A stretch of DNA of 51,964 bases from an uncultured Acetatifactor sp. (GTDB lineage: Bacteria > Bacillota > Clostridia > Lachnospirales > Lachnospiraceae): positions 1 to 51,964 of the forward strand of contig CAJTSE010000022.1 in NCBI GenBank assembly GCA_910578815.1, in the 5' to 3' direction. Both the position numbers and the translations under genes were made by a program. The notes under the pieces were generated by a model. It was not told the origin of the DNA. It searched no databases and saw only the letters and a program-made list of their open reading frames with translations. Positions 35,009-42,378 of the stretch are shown here, piece after piece (the first letter of the stretch is position 1; each line of letters opens with the position of its first letter).

Positions 35009-35014
35009 ATTATA
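35009..35014 (-). promoter_or_regulatory. Extended -10 promoter for deoB
   Basis: On the minus strand TGCTATAAT is an extended -10 (TGnTATAAT). The expected start, near 35002, lies at the first arm of the leader stem. The -35 (TATAAA at 17 bases) is poor, as is usual for extended -10 promoters. Confidence 0.55.
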
Positions 35015-35050
35015 GCACACTATTTATGTAATTTATACTATATTTTACAT

Positions 35051-35800
35051 CTACTGCACCACCGTGCTGATAATAATATTTTCGGGTGCAATTTCCGTCT
35101 TGCGTTTTACGATGTCCTCAATCTGTGCCCGCATGACATCGTCCAGCACCGCCTCATTGACCACTACGTCCACGGCATTCCCGTTGATGCTGACCACCAC
35201 ATCGGAAAAACCTTTTGCCTCCAGCAGGATCTCCGCAGCAGCCTCCTTCTCCGCAATGGCCGTCATCTGTACCATAGTGTCCACAGCCGACTGCTTCTGT
35301 TCGTCGGAAAGTCCTTCGCTGTTAATAATCTCCAGTAGTGTTTCCTTGTTTTTTGCCCTGGTCTGTTCCTTTAAAAGCTTTGCCTCCGAAAGAATTGCAA
35401 CTCCCGGCGTAGACGTAAACACGGCCTCTCCCGGAATCTCCCCCTCTCCCGGCGTACTGCTTCCTTCTTCTGCGGAGTTCTGTGATACCTGGAAATCCGC
35501 GTCCAGATAATCGTCTACGGGATTATCCTCCATGTCCGAATCCAGACTGTCGATCTCGGTCAGCCCTGTCTGTATCAGATCCTCTTCCGACAGATCCAGC
35601 AGATCTCCTGCCGTATAGTTCTCCCTGAAAATGTCATCAGAGCCTGCCGGATTTGTATCGCTTGTGTATACATTGCTGTCATCCACTGCCTGATATTCAT
35701 CTTCCAGACCGGTCCCCGCAAACTGTAGATACCCTGCAATCGCAATCATGATTGCAAGTGCGGTTATCATAAGCTGATTTTTTTTGATTAGGTTTTTCAC
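35051..35800 (-). CDS. spoIIIAH: Stage III sporulation protein AH
   Basis: SpoIIIAH is the mother-cell membrane protein that pairs with forespore SpoIIQ in the feeding-tube channel. An N-terminal membrane helix (about 9-26, LMITALAIMIAIAGYLQF) and an acidic linker precede a C-terminal YscJ/FliF-like ring-building domain (AEILLEAKGFSDVVVSINGNAVDVVV). The 249 residues are complete, and it is the last gene of the spoIIIA operon. Confidence 0.93.
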   Translation of the reverse strand: MKNLIKKNQLMITALAIMIAIAGYLQFAGTGLEDEYQAVDDSNVYTSDTNPAGSDDIFRENYTAGDLLDLSEEDLIQTGLTEIDSLDSDMEDNPVDDYLDADFQVSQNSAEEGSSTPGEGEIPGEAVFTSTPGVAILSEAKLLKEQTRAKNKETLLEIINSEGLSDEQKQSAVDTMVQMTAIAEKEAAAEILLEAKGFSDVVVSINGNAVDVVVNEAVLDDVMRAQIEDIVKRKTEIAPENIIISTVVQ

Positions 35801-35866
35801 GTCTTTTCCTTTCTCTGTGTTTTACTAATTTATTGTATGAGCCCGGAAACGGATATATGATTTATG

Positions 35867-36505
35867 TTACCTGGTTTTTGTCTCCATTTTTACGACCTTG
35901 ACTTTATGAGCTTCCACGGAAAAAAGTGCCTGTACGATTTCCGTCACGGTACGATTTACCGTTCCGCTTCCAGCACCCTCCGCAACCACCAGCACCCCCT
36001 CAACCTCCGGCACAAAAGTCTTCACCACGTAGGGTGTGCTGCTGCCGCCCTCGGTGCTGTACACCACACTTTCTCCCACCTGACTGGTATTCACAGTACG
36101 GCTTCCGCCTTGGGCATCGGTCTCGGTCGTCATGGAACGACTCACCGGCATTTCCTTTTCCACCACCAGCTCGCTGGAAGATTTCAACGTGATCATTACC
36201 CGCACTTTCCCCACCTCTGCCATCTCACCCAGAACCTCCGTAAGCCTTCTTTCCATGTCCGCTGCGTAGTTCAAGACTTCTGCTTCCTCCACCGCCTGTA
36301 TATTTCTTACCCCGTCCGAATCCGATTCCGGCAAATTTATTAAATCGCCTTCCCCAGGTGCCGTATCTCCCGTCTTCCTGCCGCTGTTCCCCGAAGGCAG
36401 GGCAATAATAAACAACAGAATCCCCAACAGCACCAGCACCACCAGATTCTCTCTGCTAAAAAGTTTCTTTATCCTCTCATTTTCCAGCCAATTTTTCCAT
36501 TTCAT
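35867..36505 (-). CDS. spoIIIAG: Stage III sporulation protein AG
   Basis: SpoIIIAG forms a large ring in the mother-cell-forespore channel. I start at MKWKNWLENERIKK (36505, 212 residues) because this is the family start. The frame is open nine codons further. A single membrane helix (about 21-40) is followed by the ring-building domain with VMITLKSSSELVVEKE and VEGVLVVAEGAGSGTVN. Confidence 0.92.
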   Translation of the reverse strand: MKWKNWLENERIKKLFSRENLVVLVLLGILLFIIALPSGNSGRKTGDTAPGEGDLINLPESDSDGVRNIQAVEEAEVLNYAADMERRLTEVLGEMAEVGKVRVMITLKSSSELVVEKEMPVSRSMTTETDAQGGSRTVNTSQVGESVVYSTEGGSSTPYVVKTFVPEVEGVLVVAEGAGSGTVNRTVTEIVQALFSVEAHKVKVVKMETKTR

Positions 36506-36547
36506 ATAATCCTGCCTTCCCTCCAGCCGCACAGACTCTTATATCAT

Positions 36548-36994
36548 CTATTGTATCTCAATGGGCCCCACCGTCACGGTGACTTCCGGCACCTCTTCGA
36601 TCCCGTCCTGTAACTCCCCTGTTCCGGCTGCCCCATCCTTTTTTTCGTCCCCTGCTTCTTCCGCCAGACGCTCCTGCTCTTCCACTCTCTTCCTGACTTC
36701 TTCCAAAGTCATCTGTTCCAGCAGCTTATCCGTATCTGCAGCCTCCCTGGCTGCGGAATCCATCTCTTTCTCCAGCTGGGTCCGAAGCTGTTCCAGGCGT
36801 TGAAGCGTCTGTTCCATACCGCCTCCCAGCAGAAAACTGCCGATCGGCAGAAAAAGCTGAATCAGTATCATGGCACTTACCAGAAGTTTTAAATATTTTT
36901 CATAGGTCTCCCTGGGTCTGAAATGTATGATTGCCTGAGCGCAAATCATGAAAATGCCAATTTTGCAAATTGTTTGAAAAAGAATACTCTGCAT
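36548..36994 (-). CDS. spoIIIAF: Stage III sporulation protein AF
   Basis: The 148-residue membrane protein has two N-terminal helices (about 5-22 and 35-55) and a soluble C-terminal domain with a charged coiled coil (LEQLRTQLEKEMDSAAREAAD). It is part of the spoIIIA channel complex, between AE and AG. Confidence 0.9.
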   Translation of the reverse strand: MQSILFQTICKIGIFMICAQAIIHFRPRETYEKYLKLLVSAMILIQLFLPIGSFLLGGGMEQTLQRLEQLRTQLEKEMDSAAREAADTDKLLEQMTLEEVRKRVEEQERLAEEAGDEKKDGAAGTGELQDGIEEVPEVTVTVGPIEIQ

Positions 36995-37007
36995 CCTCTT
37001 CCTCCTG

Positions 37008-38066
37008 CTAACCTCTGCCTGATGCCGTAACTACCGCTATTGAGATCAGAAACAGCAGAATTGCCGTCCCTGTGGTCTTAAGCAGCAGCAGTCCCGCGTC
37101 CCCCGCCCGGTTGACACAGGTGGTAATCCGTTTATCCCCCACAACTCCCATCAGCGCAGCAGCACATTTCAGCACTCCTGAAATCAACCCAATTTTTATC
37201 AGCGGCGCGGCACAGAGTACCAAAATCAAAAGCAAAAGCACCACCCCGATACTGTTTTTAATCACGAGAGCAGACCCCAGGACCAGATCCAACGCTCCGT
37301 CTGCCGCATCTCCAATACCCGGAATCGCTGACACAAGTCTCTGCAGTGCCGATTTTTTCACTGAATCCACCACCGGCGTAATCAACGCCTGAAAAATACT
37401 GATGCCGGTCACCACTCCCACCGCTGCCTTTAAAATCCAGCCCACAGCCTTTTCCAGCAGCTCGATGAGCATGGTCAGCTTTTCTTCCACCCAAATGCCG
37501 TTCACCATGGAAAGCATCACGAAGCTATAGACGACAGGGATCGCTCCTTTGGAGAGAACATATTCTATTCCGTATATGACCAGCAGCATGATTTCACATA
37601 CCACTCCGGCCGTGGCCGCCCCGGTGGACACGCCCAGAGAAATCAGATATGCCGGCATCAGCAGCCGTATAAAAAGAATGATGTCCTCCAAAGCCTGCAG
37701 CGCCGTACCTGCGGCCTCGGAAAAGCACTTCAGCAATATTGCCGTAAACAAAAGATACATAAAATAAAAGCTCATATCCGCCACTTGGTGCATATCGAAA
37801 ATTTCTACGAAGTGCGTAATAAGTGAAGAAACAATCCCCATCACCAACAACCAGATAAATACATTTTTCATGCCGGCCAGCTGATCCGTGATCCCTGCCG
37901 CACCACCCGCAAAAAGGTTTGACAGCGCCCCCAGTATATCCCCAGACATTACCTGCTCCAGCAGCCGCTCGGCCGATATGCCCGTACGCGGGAAAAGCTG
38001 CTGAATCCCGTCCGAGAGCCTGTCCAGGCCATAATCCTGCCAGACTGCGCCTAAATCCATTTCCAC
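37008..38066 (-). CDS. spoIIIAE: Stage III sporulation protein AE
   Basis: The 352-residue multi-pass membrane protein has about seven hydrophobic helices, with family features IPGIGDAADGALDLVLGSALVIKNSIG and CVNRAGDAGLLLLKT. It is thought to help form the membrane channel. It is a little shorter than the Bacillus protein because the cleaved signal region is reduced. Confidence 0.93.
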   Translation of the reverse strand: MEMDLGAVWQDYGLDRLSDGIQQLFPRTGISAERLLEQVMSGDILGALSNLFAGGAAGITDQLAGMKNVFIWLLVMGIVSSLITHFVEIFDMHQVADMSFYFMYLLFTAILLKCFSEAAGTALQALEDIILFIRLLMPAYLISLGVSTGAATAGVVCEIMLLVIYGIEYVLSKGAIPVVYSFVMLSMVNGIWVEEKLTMLIELLEKAVGWILKAAVGVVTGISIFQALITPVVDSVKKSALQRLVSAIPGIGDAADGALDLVLGSALVIKNSIGVVLLLLILVLCAAPLIKIGLISGVLKCAAALMGVVGDKRITTCVNRAGDAGLLLLKTTGTAILLFLISIAVVTASGRG

Positions 38067-38103
38067 CTCCTATTCCGCCTAAAAAACAGACGCCATTCGG
38101 CTG

Positions 38104-38490
38104 TTACAAAAAATTTTGAATCTGCTCGATTACTGCAAACAAAACAGGCAGACCGGCAAACATGACGGACAGCTTTCCCAGCACTTCAATCTGTCCCGCC
38201 ACGGCCTGATAACCAGCGTCCTTGCAGATGTCCGCGCTAAACTCACAAATATATGTTATGCCGATGACCTTCAGCAAGACGGTGAGATAGCTTCCGGCAC
38301 TGCCAAGGTAAGTCTGCAGCTTTTCCATCTGAGACGTCACTGCCGCCACCTGCCTTAACGCATACCAGAAGATGAGAATGCCCACAGCCAGCCCCATATA
38401 AGCACCATATTCCGGCTTCTGCCCCTTAAACTGGATTGCCAGCATCACACCGACAATTCCCAAAAAAACTACCCTTACAAGTTCCTGCAC
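38104..38490 (-). CDS. spoIIIAD: Stage III sporulation protein AD
   Basis: This is a 128-residue membrane protein with four helices. I start at GTG 38490 (reading MQELVRVVFLGIVGV), five bases after GGAGG and giving the family length. The upstream open frame overlaps spoIIIAC and is not family-like. It belongs to the spoIIIA operon. Confidence 0.9.
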   Translation of the reverse strand: MQELVRVVFLGIVGVMLAIQFKGQKPEYGAYMGLAVGILIFWYALRQVAAVTSQMEKLQTYLGSAGSYLTVLLKVIGITYICEFSADICKDAGYQAVAGQIEVLGKLSVMFAGLPVLFAVIEQIQNFL

Positions 38491-38542
38491 ACTAACCTCC
38501 AAACTCTCACCTTGCGGAACTTTAAATGACACCCAATTCCGT

Positions 38543-38737
38543 TTACAGCGTGAACAAGGTCTGTATTGTCTGAAACAGCTCATAAATATACGGTACAATC
38601 CATGTCAGCACCAGGATCAATCCGGCAAGGCTGATCATAAACGCATGCTCTTCCCGTCCACTGTGCCGCAGCACCTGGTTAAGTATGGCGACCAGAATCC
38701 CCACCGCTGCTATCTTGAAAATCAGACTCACTCCCAT
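38543..38737 (-). CDS. spoIIIAC: Stage III sporulation protein AC
   Basis: This 64-residue protein with two membrane helices (VSLIFKIAAVGILVAILNQVL and AFMISLAGLILVLTWIVPYI) is a typical SpoIIIAC, related to the N-terminal half of SpoIIIAD. Confidence 0.93.
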   Translation of the reverse strand: MGVSLIFKIAAVGILVAILNQVLRHSGREEHAFMISLAGLILVLTWIVPYIYELFQTIQTLFTL

Positions 38738-38813
38738 AATTATTCGTATCCCATCTTTCTACTGACCGCTTATCAAACATGGTCATGATTTCAACTATTT
38801 TTGCGGCTTAATT

Positions 38814-39332
38814 TCAGCACAATATGAGAATAAGCATCAGCCCTCCCATAGTTCCAAGCCCTACCGCCACCCTGCATTTACCCGCATTCTCCCGCTCTAA
38901 GGCTGCCGCCCTTATCTCCAGCTGTTCCCTGCTTTGCTCTATCAGTCCCAGCTGCATCCCGCCGTCGCCAAAGGTTCCTGCGGACAAAAAACGCAGAAAC
39001 TCTTCCCGGTCCTCTTCCTTTAAAGGCATTTCCTTTAAAGGCACTTCCATACATTCCCGAAATATTTCTGCAAAACTTTCACCGGTATTTTCTCCCATTC
39101 TGTCTGCGGTTCTTTTAAGGGCCGCCCCATATGTACCGGACATCCTCTCTGCCACATGTTCGCAGCACTCCGTCAAAGTTCCTCTGCCATAACGGATCTC
39201 ACTGGCAAACAGGCTTAGGGTATCGCAAAGCTGCCGCAGGGCCCTGACTCTGCCCGCAAACTGCCGCTTGTACCAAAATCCCAGTCCGGAGCAGCCCGCC
39301 AGAATCATGCAGGCACCGGTCAGCTTAAGCAT
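38814..39332 (-). CDS. spoIIIAB: Stage III sporulation protein AB
   Basis: The 172-residue protein resembles GspF-type platform proteins, with a membrane helix at each end (about 2-20 and 155-172) and a helical middle (RALRQLCDTLSLFASEIRYG, the family signature). Its ATG lies inside the last eight bases of spoIIIAA. Confidence 0.93.
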   Translation of the reverse strand: MLKLTGACMILAGCSGLGFWYKRQFAGRVRALRQLCDTLSLFASEIRYGRGTLTECCEHVAERMSGTYGAALKRTADRMGENTGESFAEIFRECMEVPLKEMPLKEEDREEFLRFLSAGTFGDGGMQLGLIEQSREQLEIRAAALERENAGKCRVAVGLGTMGGLMLILILC

Positions 39333-40269
39333 CCGCTTCCCCTCCCTCTATCATTCGCTTCACCACACAGTTTCCGTTTTCTTTACCTAAAAGAATAACC
39401 ATTCCAAACAGCTGCCGCCAAAGTGCACTGGGTACATCAAATCTGGCTGTCACATCCTCTTTACTCGCCCCGTGGGCCGTGGCCAATATCCTGCAGCCGC
39501 AGGCAGCGGCCTGGCCGAGCGCTTCCAGTTCTTCTCTGTTTCCCAATTCGTCAATGGCGATGACCTCCGGGGACATAGAACGCAGGAGCATCATCATCCC
39601 AAGGCTTTTCGGGCAGGCATCCAGCACATCCGTTCTCATGCCTACGTCATTTTGGGGTTTCCCGCAAAAAGAGCCTGCAATTTCCGAGCGCTCATCCACC
39701 ACCCCCACCGTCATGCCTCTGCCCCAGGCATTCCCGTCGGACACCTGCCTCACCAGATCCCGAAGAAGGGTAGTCTTTCCGCATCCCGGCGGGGAAATAA
39801 TCAAGGTACTTTTAAGTCCTTCCAGGCTGTACATACGAGGAAGCACACCGTCTGCCGCCCCTTTGATCTCATGAGAAATCCGGATATTCAAAAAGGATAC
39901 GTTTTTGATCGTCCGAAGTCTTTTTCCATCTTCTGTCACGGCTTGTCCTGCAACTCCCACCCTGTGGCCGCCGCCCACGGTCAAAAAACCCTGCCGCAGC
40001 TCATCTTCAAAAGCATAAAGGGAGTAATGGCAAATATGCTCCAACAGCTCTGTCAGCTCCTTGGCCGAAATACCCTTCGCCTCCTGCAGGTGCTTCGTAA
40101 AACGTCCCTCCCGGTCCAAAAAAACTTCCTTTCCGTCTATGTAGACCACGATGGGACGGTCTGCCCGCAGCCGGATCTCACGGACATATTTCTGATGTGC
40201 AGATGTATATTCCCAGAAAGGTCTCTTCCCTGCCGGAAAAAGCTGCAGAATTGTATTCTCCATTCCCAT
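39325..40269 (-). CDS. spoIIIAA: Stage III sporulation protein AA, ATPase
   Basis: This is the secretion-type ATPase of the SpoIIIA channel, with Walker A SPPGCGKTTLLRD, Walker B VIAIDELGN and the N-terminal VREIRLRADRPIVVYIDGKEVF. I start at ATG 40269 (314 residues), six bases after AGGGGG. Other in-frame ATGs at 40263 and 40275 and an open frame to 40323 make the start uncertain by a few residues. It is the first gene of the operon; I did not recognise its sporulation promoter in 40270-40400. Confidence 0.92.
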   Translation of the reverse strand: MGMENTILQLFPAGKRPFWEYTSAHQKYVREIRLRADRPIVVYIDGKEVFLDREGRFTKHLQEAKGISAKELTELLEHICHYSLYAFEDELRQGFLTVGGGHRVGVAGQAVTEDGKRLRTIKNVSFLNIRISHEIKGAADGVLPRMYSLEGLKSTLIISPPGCGKTTLLRDLVRQVSDGNAWGRGMTVGVVDERSEIAGSFCGKPQNDVGMRTDVLDACPKSLGMMMLLRSMSPEVIAIDELGNREELEALGQAAACGCRILATAHGASKEDVTARFDVPSALWRQLFGMVILLGKENGNCVVKRMIEGGEADA

Positions 40270-40406
40270 CTCCATCCCCCTTACATGCCCAGGCGGGCAT
40301 ATGCTTTGTCCTTCTTTCTCCAATATATGAAATTAATACGCGGATATTCCTGTTTTCTTTTTAACATTTGTACTATGAAAAAAACAAAATTTTGCTAAAA
40401 ATTCTA

Positions 40407-40435
40407 TAGACAAATAGATGAAAAAGTGGTATTCT
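40407..40435 (+). promoter_or_regulatory. Promoter of the glycyl-radical spare-part gene
   Basis: TAGACA (40407-40412), 17 bases, then TATTCT (40430-40435). Transcription would start near 40442, just before the palindromic operator. Confidence 0.5.
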
Positions 40436-40447
40436 TATTTTACATAA

Positions 40448-40466
40448 AATAGTAATCATTACTATT
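40448..40466 (+). promoter_or_regulatory. Fur-family-like operator, 19-bp perfect palindrome
   Basis: AATAGTAAT, C, ATTACTATT is a perfect 9-1-9 inverted repeat. Its core TAGTAATCATTACTA has the 7-1-7 form of Fur, PerR and Zur boxes and is closest to the Zur type (TCGTAATNATTACGA). It lies just after the predicted transcript start, so binding should repress. Confidence 0.6.
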
Positions 40467-40493
40467 ATCAAATAACCAAATGGAGGTATCAAT

Positions 40494-40736
40494 ATGAGCA
40501 CAAGCACAGCACAGGTTGACAATCTTGTAAATCTTCTTGACGGATATGCCACAAAGGGCGGACATCATTTGAATGTCAATGTATTAAACAGGGATACGCT
40601 GCTGGACGCACAAAAGCATCCTGAAAATTATCCCCAGTTGACTATTCGGGTCAGCGGGTATGCCGTAAACTTTATAAAGCTGACTCCCGAACAGCAGGCT
40701 GACGTTATCAGCCGCACCTTCCACGAAGGACTGTAA
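40494..40736 (+). CDS. grcA: Stand-alone glycyl radical domain protein (GrcA-like)
   Basis: The 80 residues match the C-terminal end of pyruvate formate-lyase: GYATKGGHHLNVNVLNRDTL, then YPQLTIRVSGYAVNF with the radical glycine G55, and LTPEQQADVISRTFHEGL. Such free-standing domains (GrcA/YfiD) replace the oxygen-broken end of the enzyme and restore its activity. TGGAGG lies seven bases before the ATG, so this is a real gene start and not a gene fragment. It has its own promoter, operator and terminator. It lacks the longer N-terminal extension of the E. coli protein. Confidence 0.88.
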   Translation: MSTSTAQVDNLVNLLDGYATKGGHHLNVNVLNRDTLLDAQKHPENYPQLTIRVSGYAVNFIKLTPEQQADVISRTFHEGL

Positions 40737-40818
40737 GTCAAATATCAGGCTGAATCCGGCCTGACCTTACAAACGGCCGCTTAACTCATAGCCTGCTAAT
40801 ATCAAATTAAAAATGCAG

Positions 40819-40866
40819 AAAACACCGCTTTCCGGCTTCTGATTCCTCCGGGAAACGGTGTTTTTT
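40819..40866 (+). terminator. Terminator after the glycyl-radical gene
   Basis: AACACCG and CGGTGTT, with inner TTTCC/GGAAA and GG/CC pairs, form a long hairpin followed by TTTTTT (40861-40866). Confidence 0.9.
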
Positions 40867-40912
40867 CTATCATTTTGACCGAGATATTCAATTTCGCCAA
40901 AAACGAAAAGTA

Positions 40913-40941
40913 TTGCCAGGTATTGTATCAAAGGTTATAAT
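40913..40941 (+). promoter_or_regulatory. Promoter of the alpha-galactosidase gene
   Basis: TTGCCA (40913-40918), 17 bases, then TATAAT (40936-40941), about 45 bases before the ATG. Confidence 0.75.
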
Positions 40942-40985
40942 ATTTGTCAGAAGAAAACACAAAATTAAAAAACGGAGGATATAAT

Positions 40986-42116
40986 ATGCTGGCACACAAA
41001 ACACCCATGGGCTGGAACTCATGGAACACTTTTGGAAGTAATATCAGCGAAAAGCTGATTATAGAGATGACGGACATCATTGTGGAAAAGGGCTATCAGG
41101 CCGCAGGCTACGAGTATGTGATTATTGACGACTGCTGGTCCCTGAAGGAAAGAGTAGACGGAAAACTGGTGGCAGATCCCGCCCTGTTCCCTCACGGGAT
41201 GAAATACCTTTCCGATTATGTCCATTCCAAGGGCCTGAAATTCGGCATGTACTCCTGTGCGGGCTTTATGACCTGCGCAGGGTATCCCAGCAGCTACGGT
41301 CATGAATTTGAGGACGCCAGGCAGTTCGCGGAATGGGGCGTGGATTATCTCAAATATGATTTCTGTAACTTCCCCGCCAGCGGCAACGGGAAAAACGCTT
41401 ACCTGACCATGGCCATGGCTCTGCGGGCCAGCGGCAGAGATATTCTTCTGGCCGCATGTAACTGGGGTGTTGAAAACCCTTCCGGCTGGATGCGCTCCAG
41501 AGGCGCCCACAGTTACCGCTCCACCGGAGATATTTTCGATGTACCCAAAAGCTATAAGGACATCTTCAAAAGCCAGGTGGAAAACATCGAAGGCAACGGC
41601 CCCGGCTGTTATAATGATATGGACATGCTGATCGTGGGTATGCACGGCAAGGGGAACGTTGGCCTGAACGGATGCAGCGACGCCCAATATCTTCAGCACT
41701 TCGCCATGTGGGCATTCATGGGTTCCCCGCTGATTATCGGTTCCGACCTGCGCAGCCTGGATGAGGTAAATGAAAAGACCCTGCTTTGCAAAGGATTGAT
41801 CGCCATCAATCAAGACGAAGAGTGCAGACCCGCCTTTCTGTTAGGTCACAACGGAGAAAAGACCTATACCATGGCAAAAATCATGAGCGGAAACCGGGTA
41901 GCCTTAGGCTTCTTTAATCTGGATGCCGCCAACGACTGGGAAAATACCATGAGCATTTCCTTTGACGATCTGGGAATCCATTCGGAATCCGGCGTTGCCT
42001 TAAAGCTGACAGACGCCGTAACAGGAGAAGCATTGGGCGTTTACAGAGATGGATACCGCTGCAGCATCGCCGTGGATGAATGTAAAATTCTGATCGGAGA
42101 GCTGGTCGTTGAATAA
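40986..42116 (+). CDS. Alpha-galactosidase, glycoside hydrolase family 27
   Basis: This retaining alpha-galactosidase is probably cytoplasmic, as no signal peptide is seen. It starts MLAHKTPMGWNSWNTFG, the GH27 opening, with GGAGG seven bases before the ATG; 14 further codons upstream are open but lack a ribosome site. The nucleophile is D125 (YLKYDFCN) and the likely acid/base D182 (YRSTGDIFD). NDMDMLIVG and the C-terminal beta domain follow. The 376 residues are complete. It would release galactose from raffinose-type sugars or glycans. No transporter is adjacent. Confidence 0.94.
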   Translation: MLAHKTPMGWNSWNTFGSNISEKLIIEMTDIIVEKGYQAAGYEYVIIDDCWSLKERVDGKLVADPALFPHGMKYLSDYVHSKGLKFGMYSCAGFMTCAGYPSSYGHEFEDARQFAEWGVDYLKYDFCNFPASGNGKNAYLTMAMALRASGRDILLAACNWGVENPSGWMRSRGAHSYRSTGDIFDVPKSYKDIFKSQVENIEGNGPGCYNDMDMLIVGMHGKGNVGLNGCSDAQYLQHFAMWAFMGSPLIIGSDLRSLDEVNEKTLLCKGLIAINQDEECRPAFLLGHNGEKTYTMAKIMSGNRVALGFFNLDAANDWENTMSISFDDLGIHSESGVALKLTDAVTGEALGVYRDGYRCSIAVDECKILIGELVVE

Positions 42117-42327
42117 ACCGGAGAGATGCAAAAAATGCGGCAGGCTGCTGATCCAGGATGAGATTGCGCTTCATAAAAAGCTCTATAACCGTGCCGCAGC
42201 CTCTTTCTTCTGCCTCTCCTGCAGTGCGGAATATTTGAACGTAACCATCGAACTGCTGGAACTGAAAATATGTCAGTTTAAAGAGATGGGCTGTACATTG
42301 TTTGACGAAAACAGGGAGCTGCACTGA
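42109..42327 (+). CDS. Small four-cysteine protein of unknown function
   Basis: This 72-residue protein starts at TTG 42109, overlapping the alpha-galactosidase end by eight bases, with GGAGAG seven bases upstream. C7-x-x-C10 and C35-x-x-C38 could bind zinc as a small ribbon; the C-terminal half is helical (LNVTIELLELKICQFKEMG). I do not recognise the family. The coupling suggests co-expression with the galactosidase. Confidence 0.65.
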   Translation: MNKPERCKKCGRLLIQDEIALHKKLYNRAAASFFCLSCSAEYLNVTIELLELKICQFKEMGCTLFDENRELH

Positions 42328-42347
42328 ATATCCGTGCGCAGCTCCCT
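42313..42347 (+). terminator. Hairpin ending the galactosidase transcript
   Basis: AGGGAGCTGC and GCAGCTCCCT pair over 10 bp around a 15-base loop and include the stop region of the small protein. The T tract is poor on both strands. It lies between converging genes and may act on both. Confidence 0.55.
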
Positions 42348-42378
42348 GCTTTGATGGTTTCCTTGACCCCTTTATATT

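Noticed and set aside
40944..40985. Fourteen-codon N-terminal extension of the alpha-galactosidase
   Set aside because: It starts just downstream of the promoter -10 without a ribosome site, whereas the inner ATG has GGAGG at seven bases and a family-like start.
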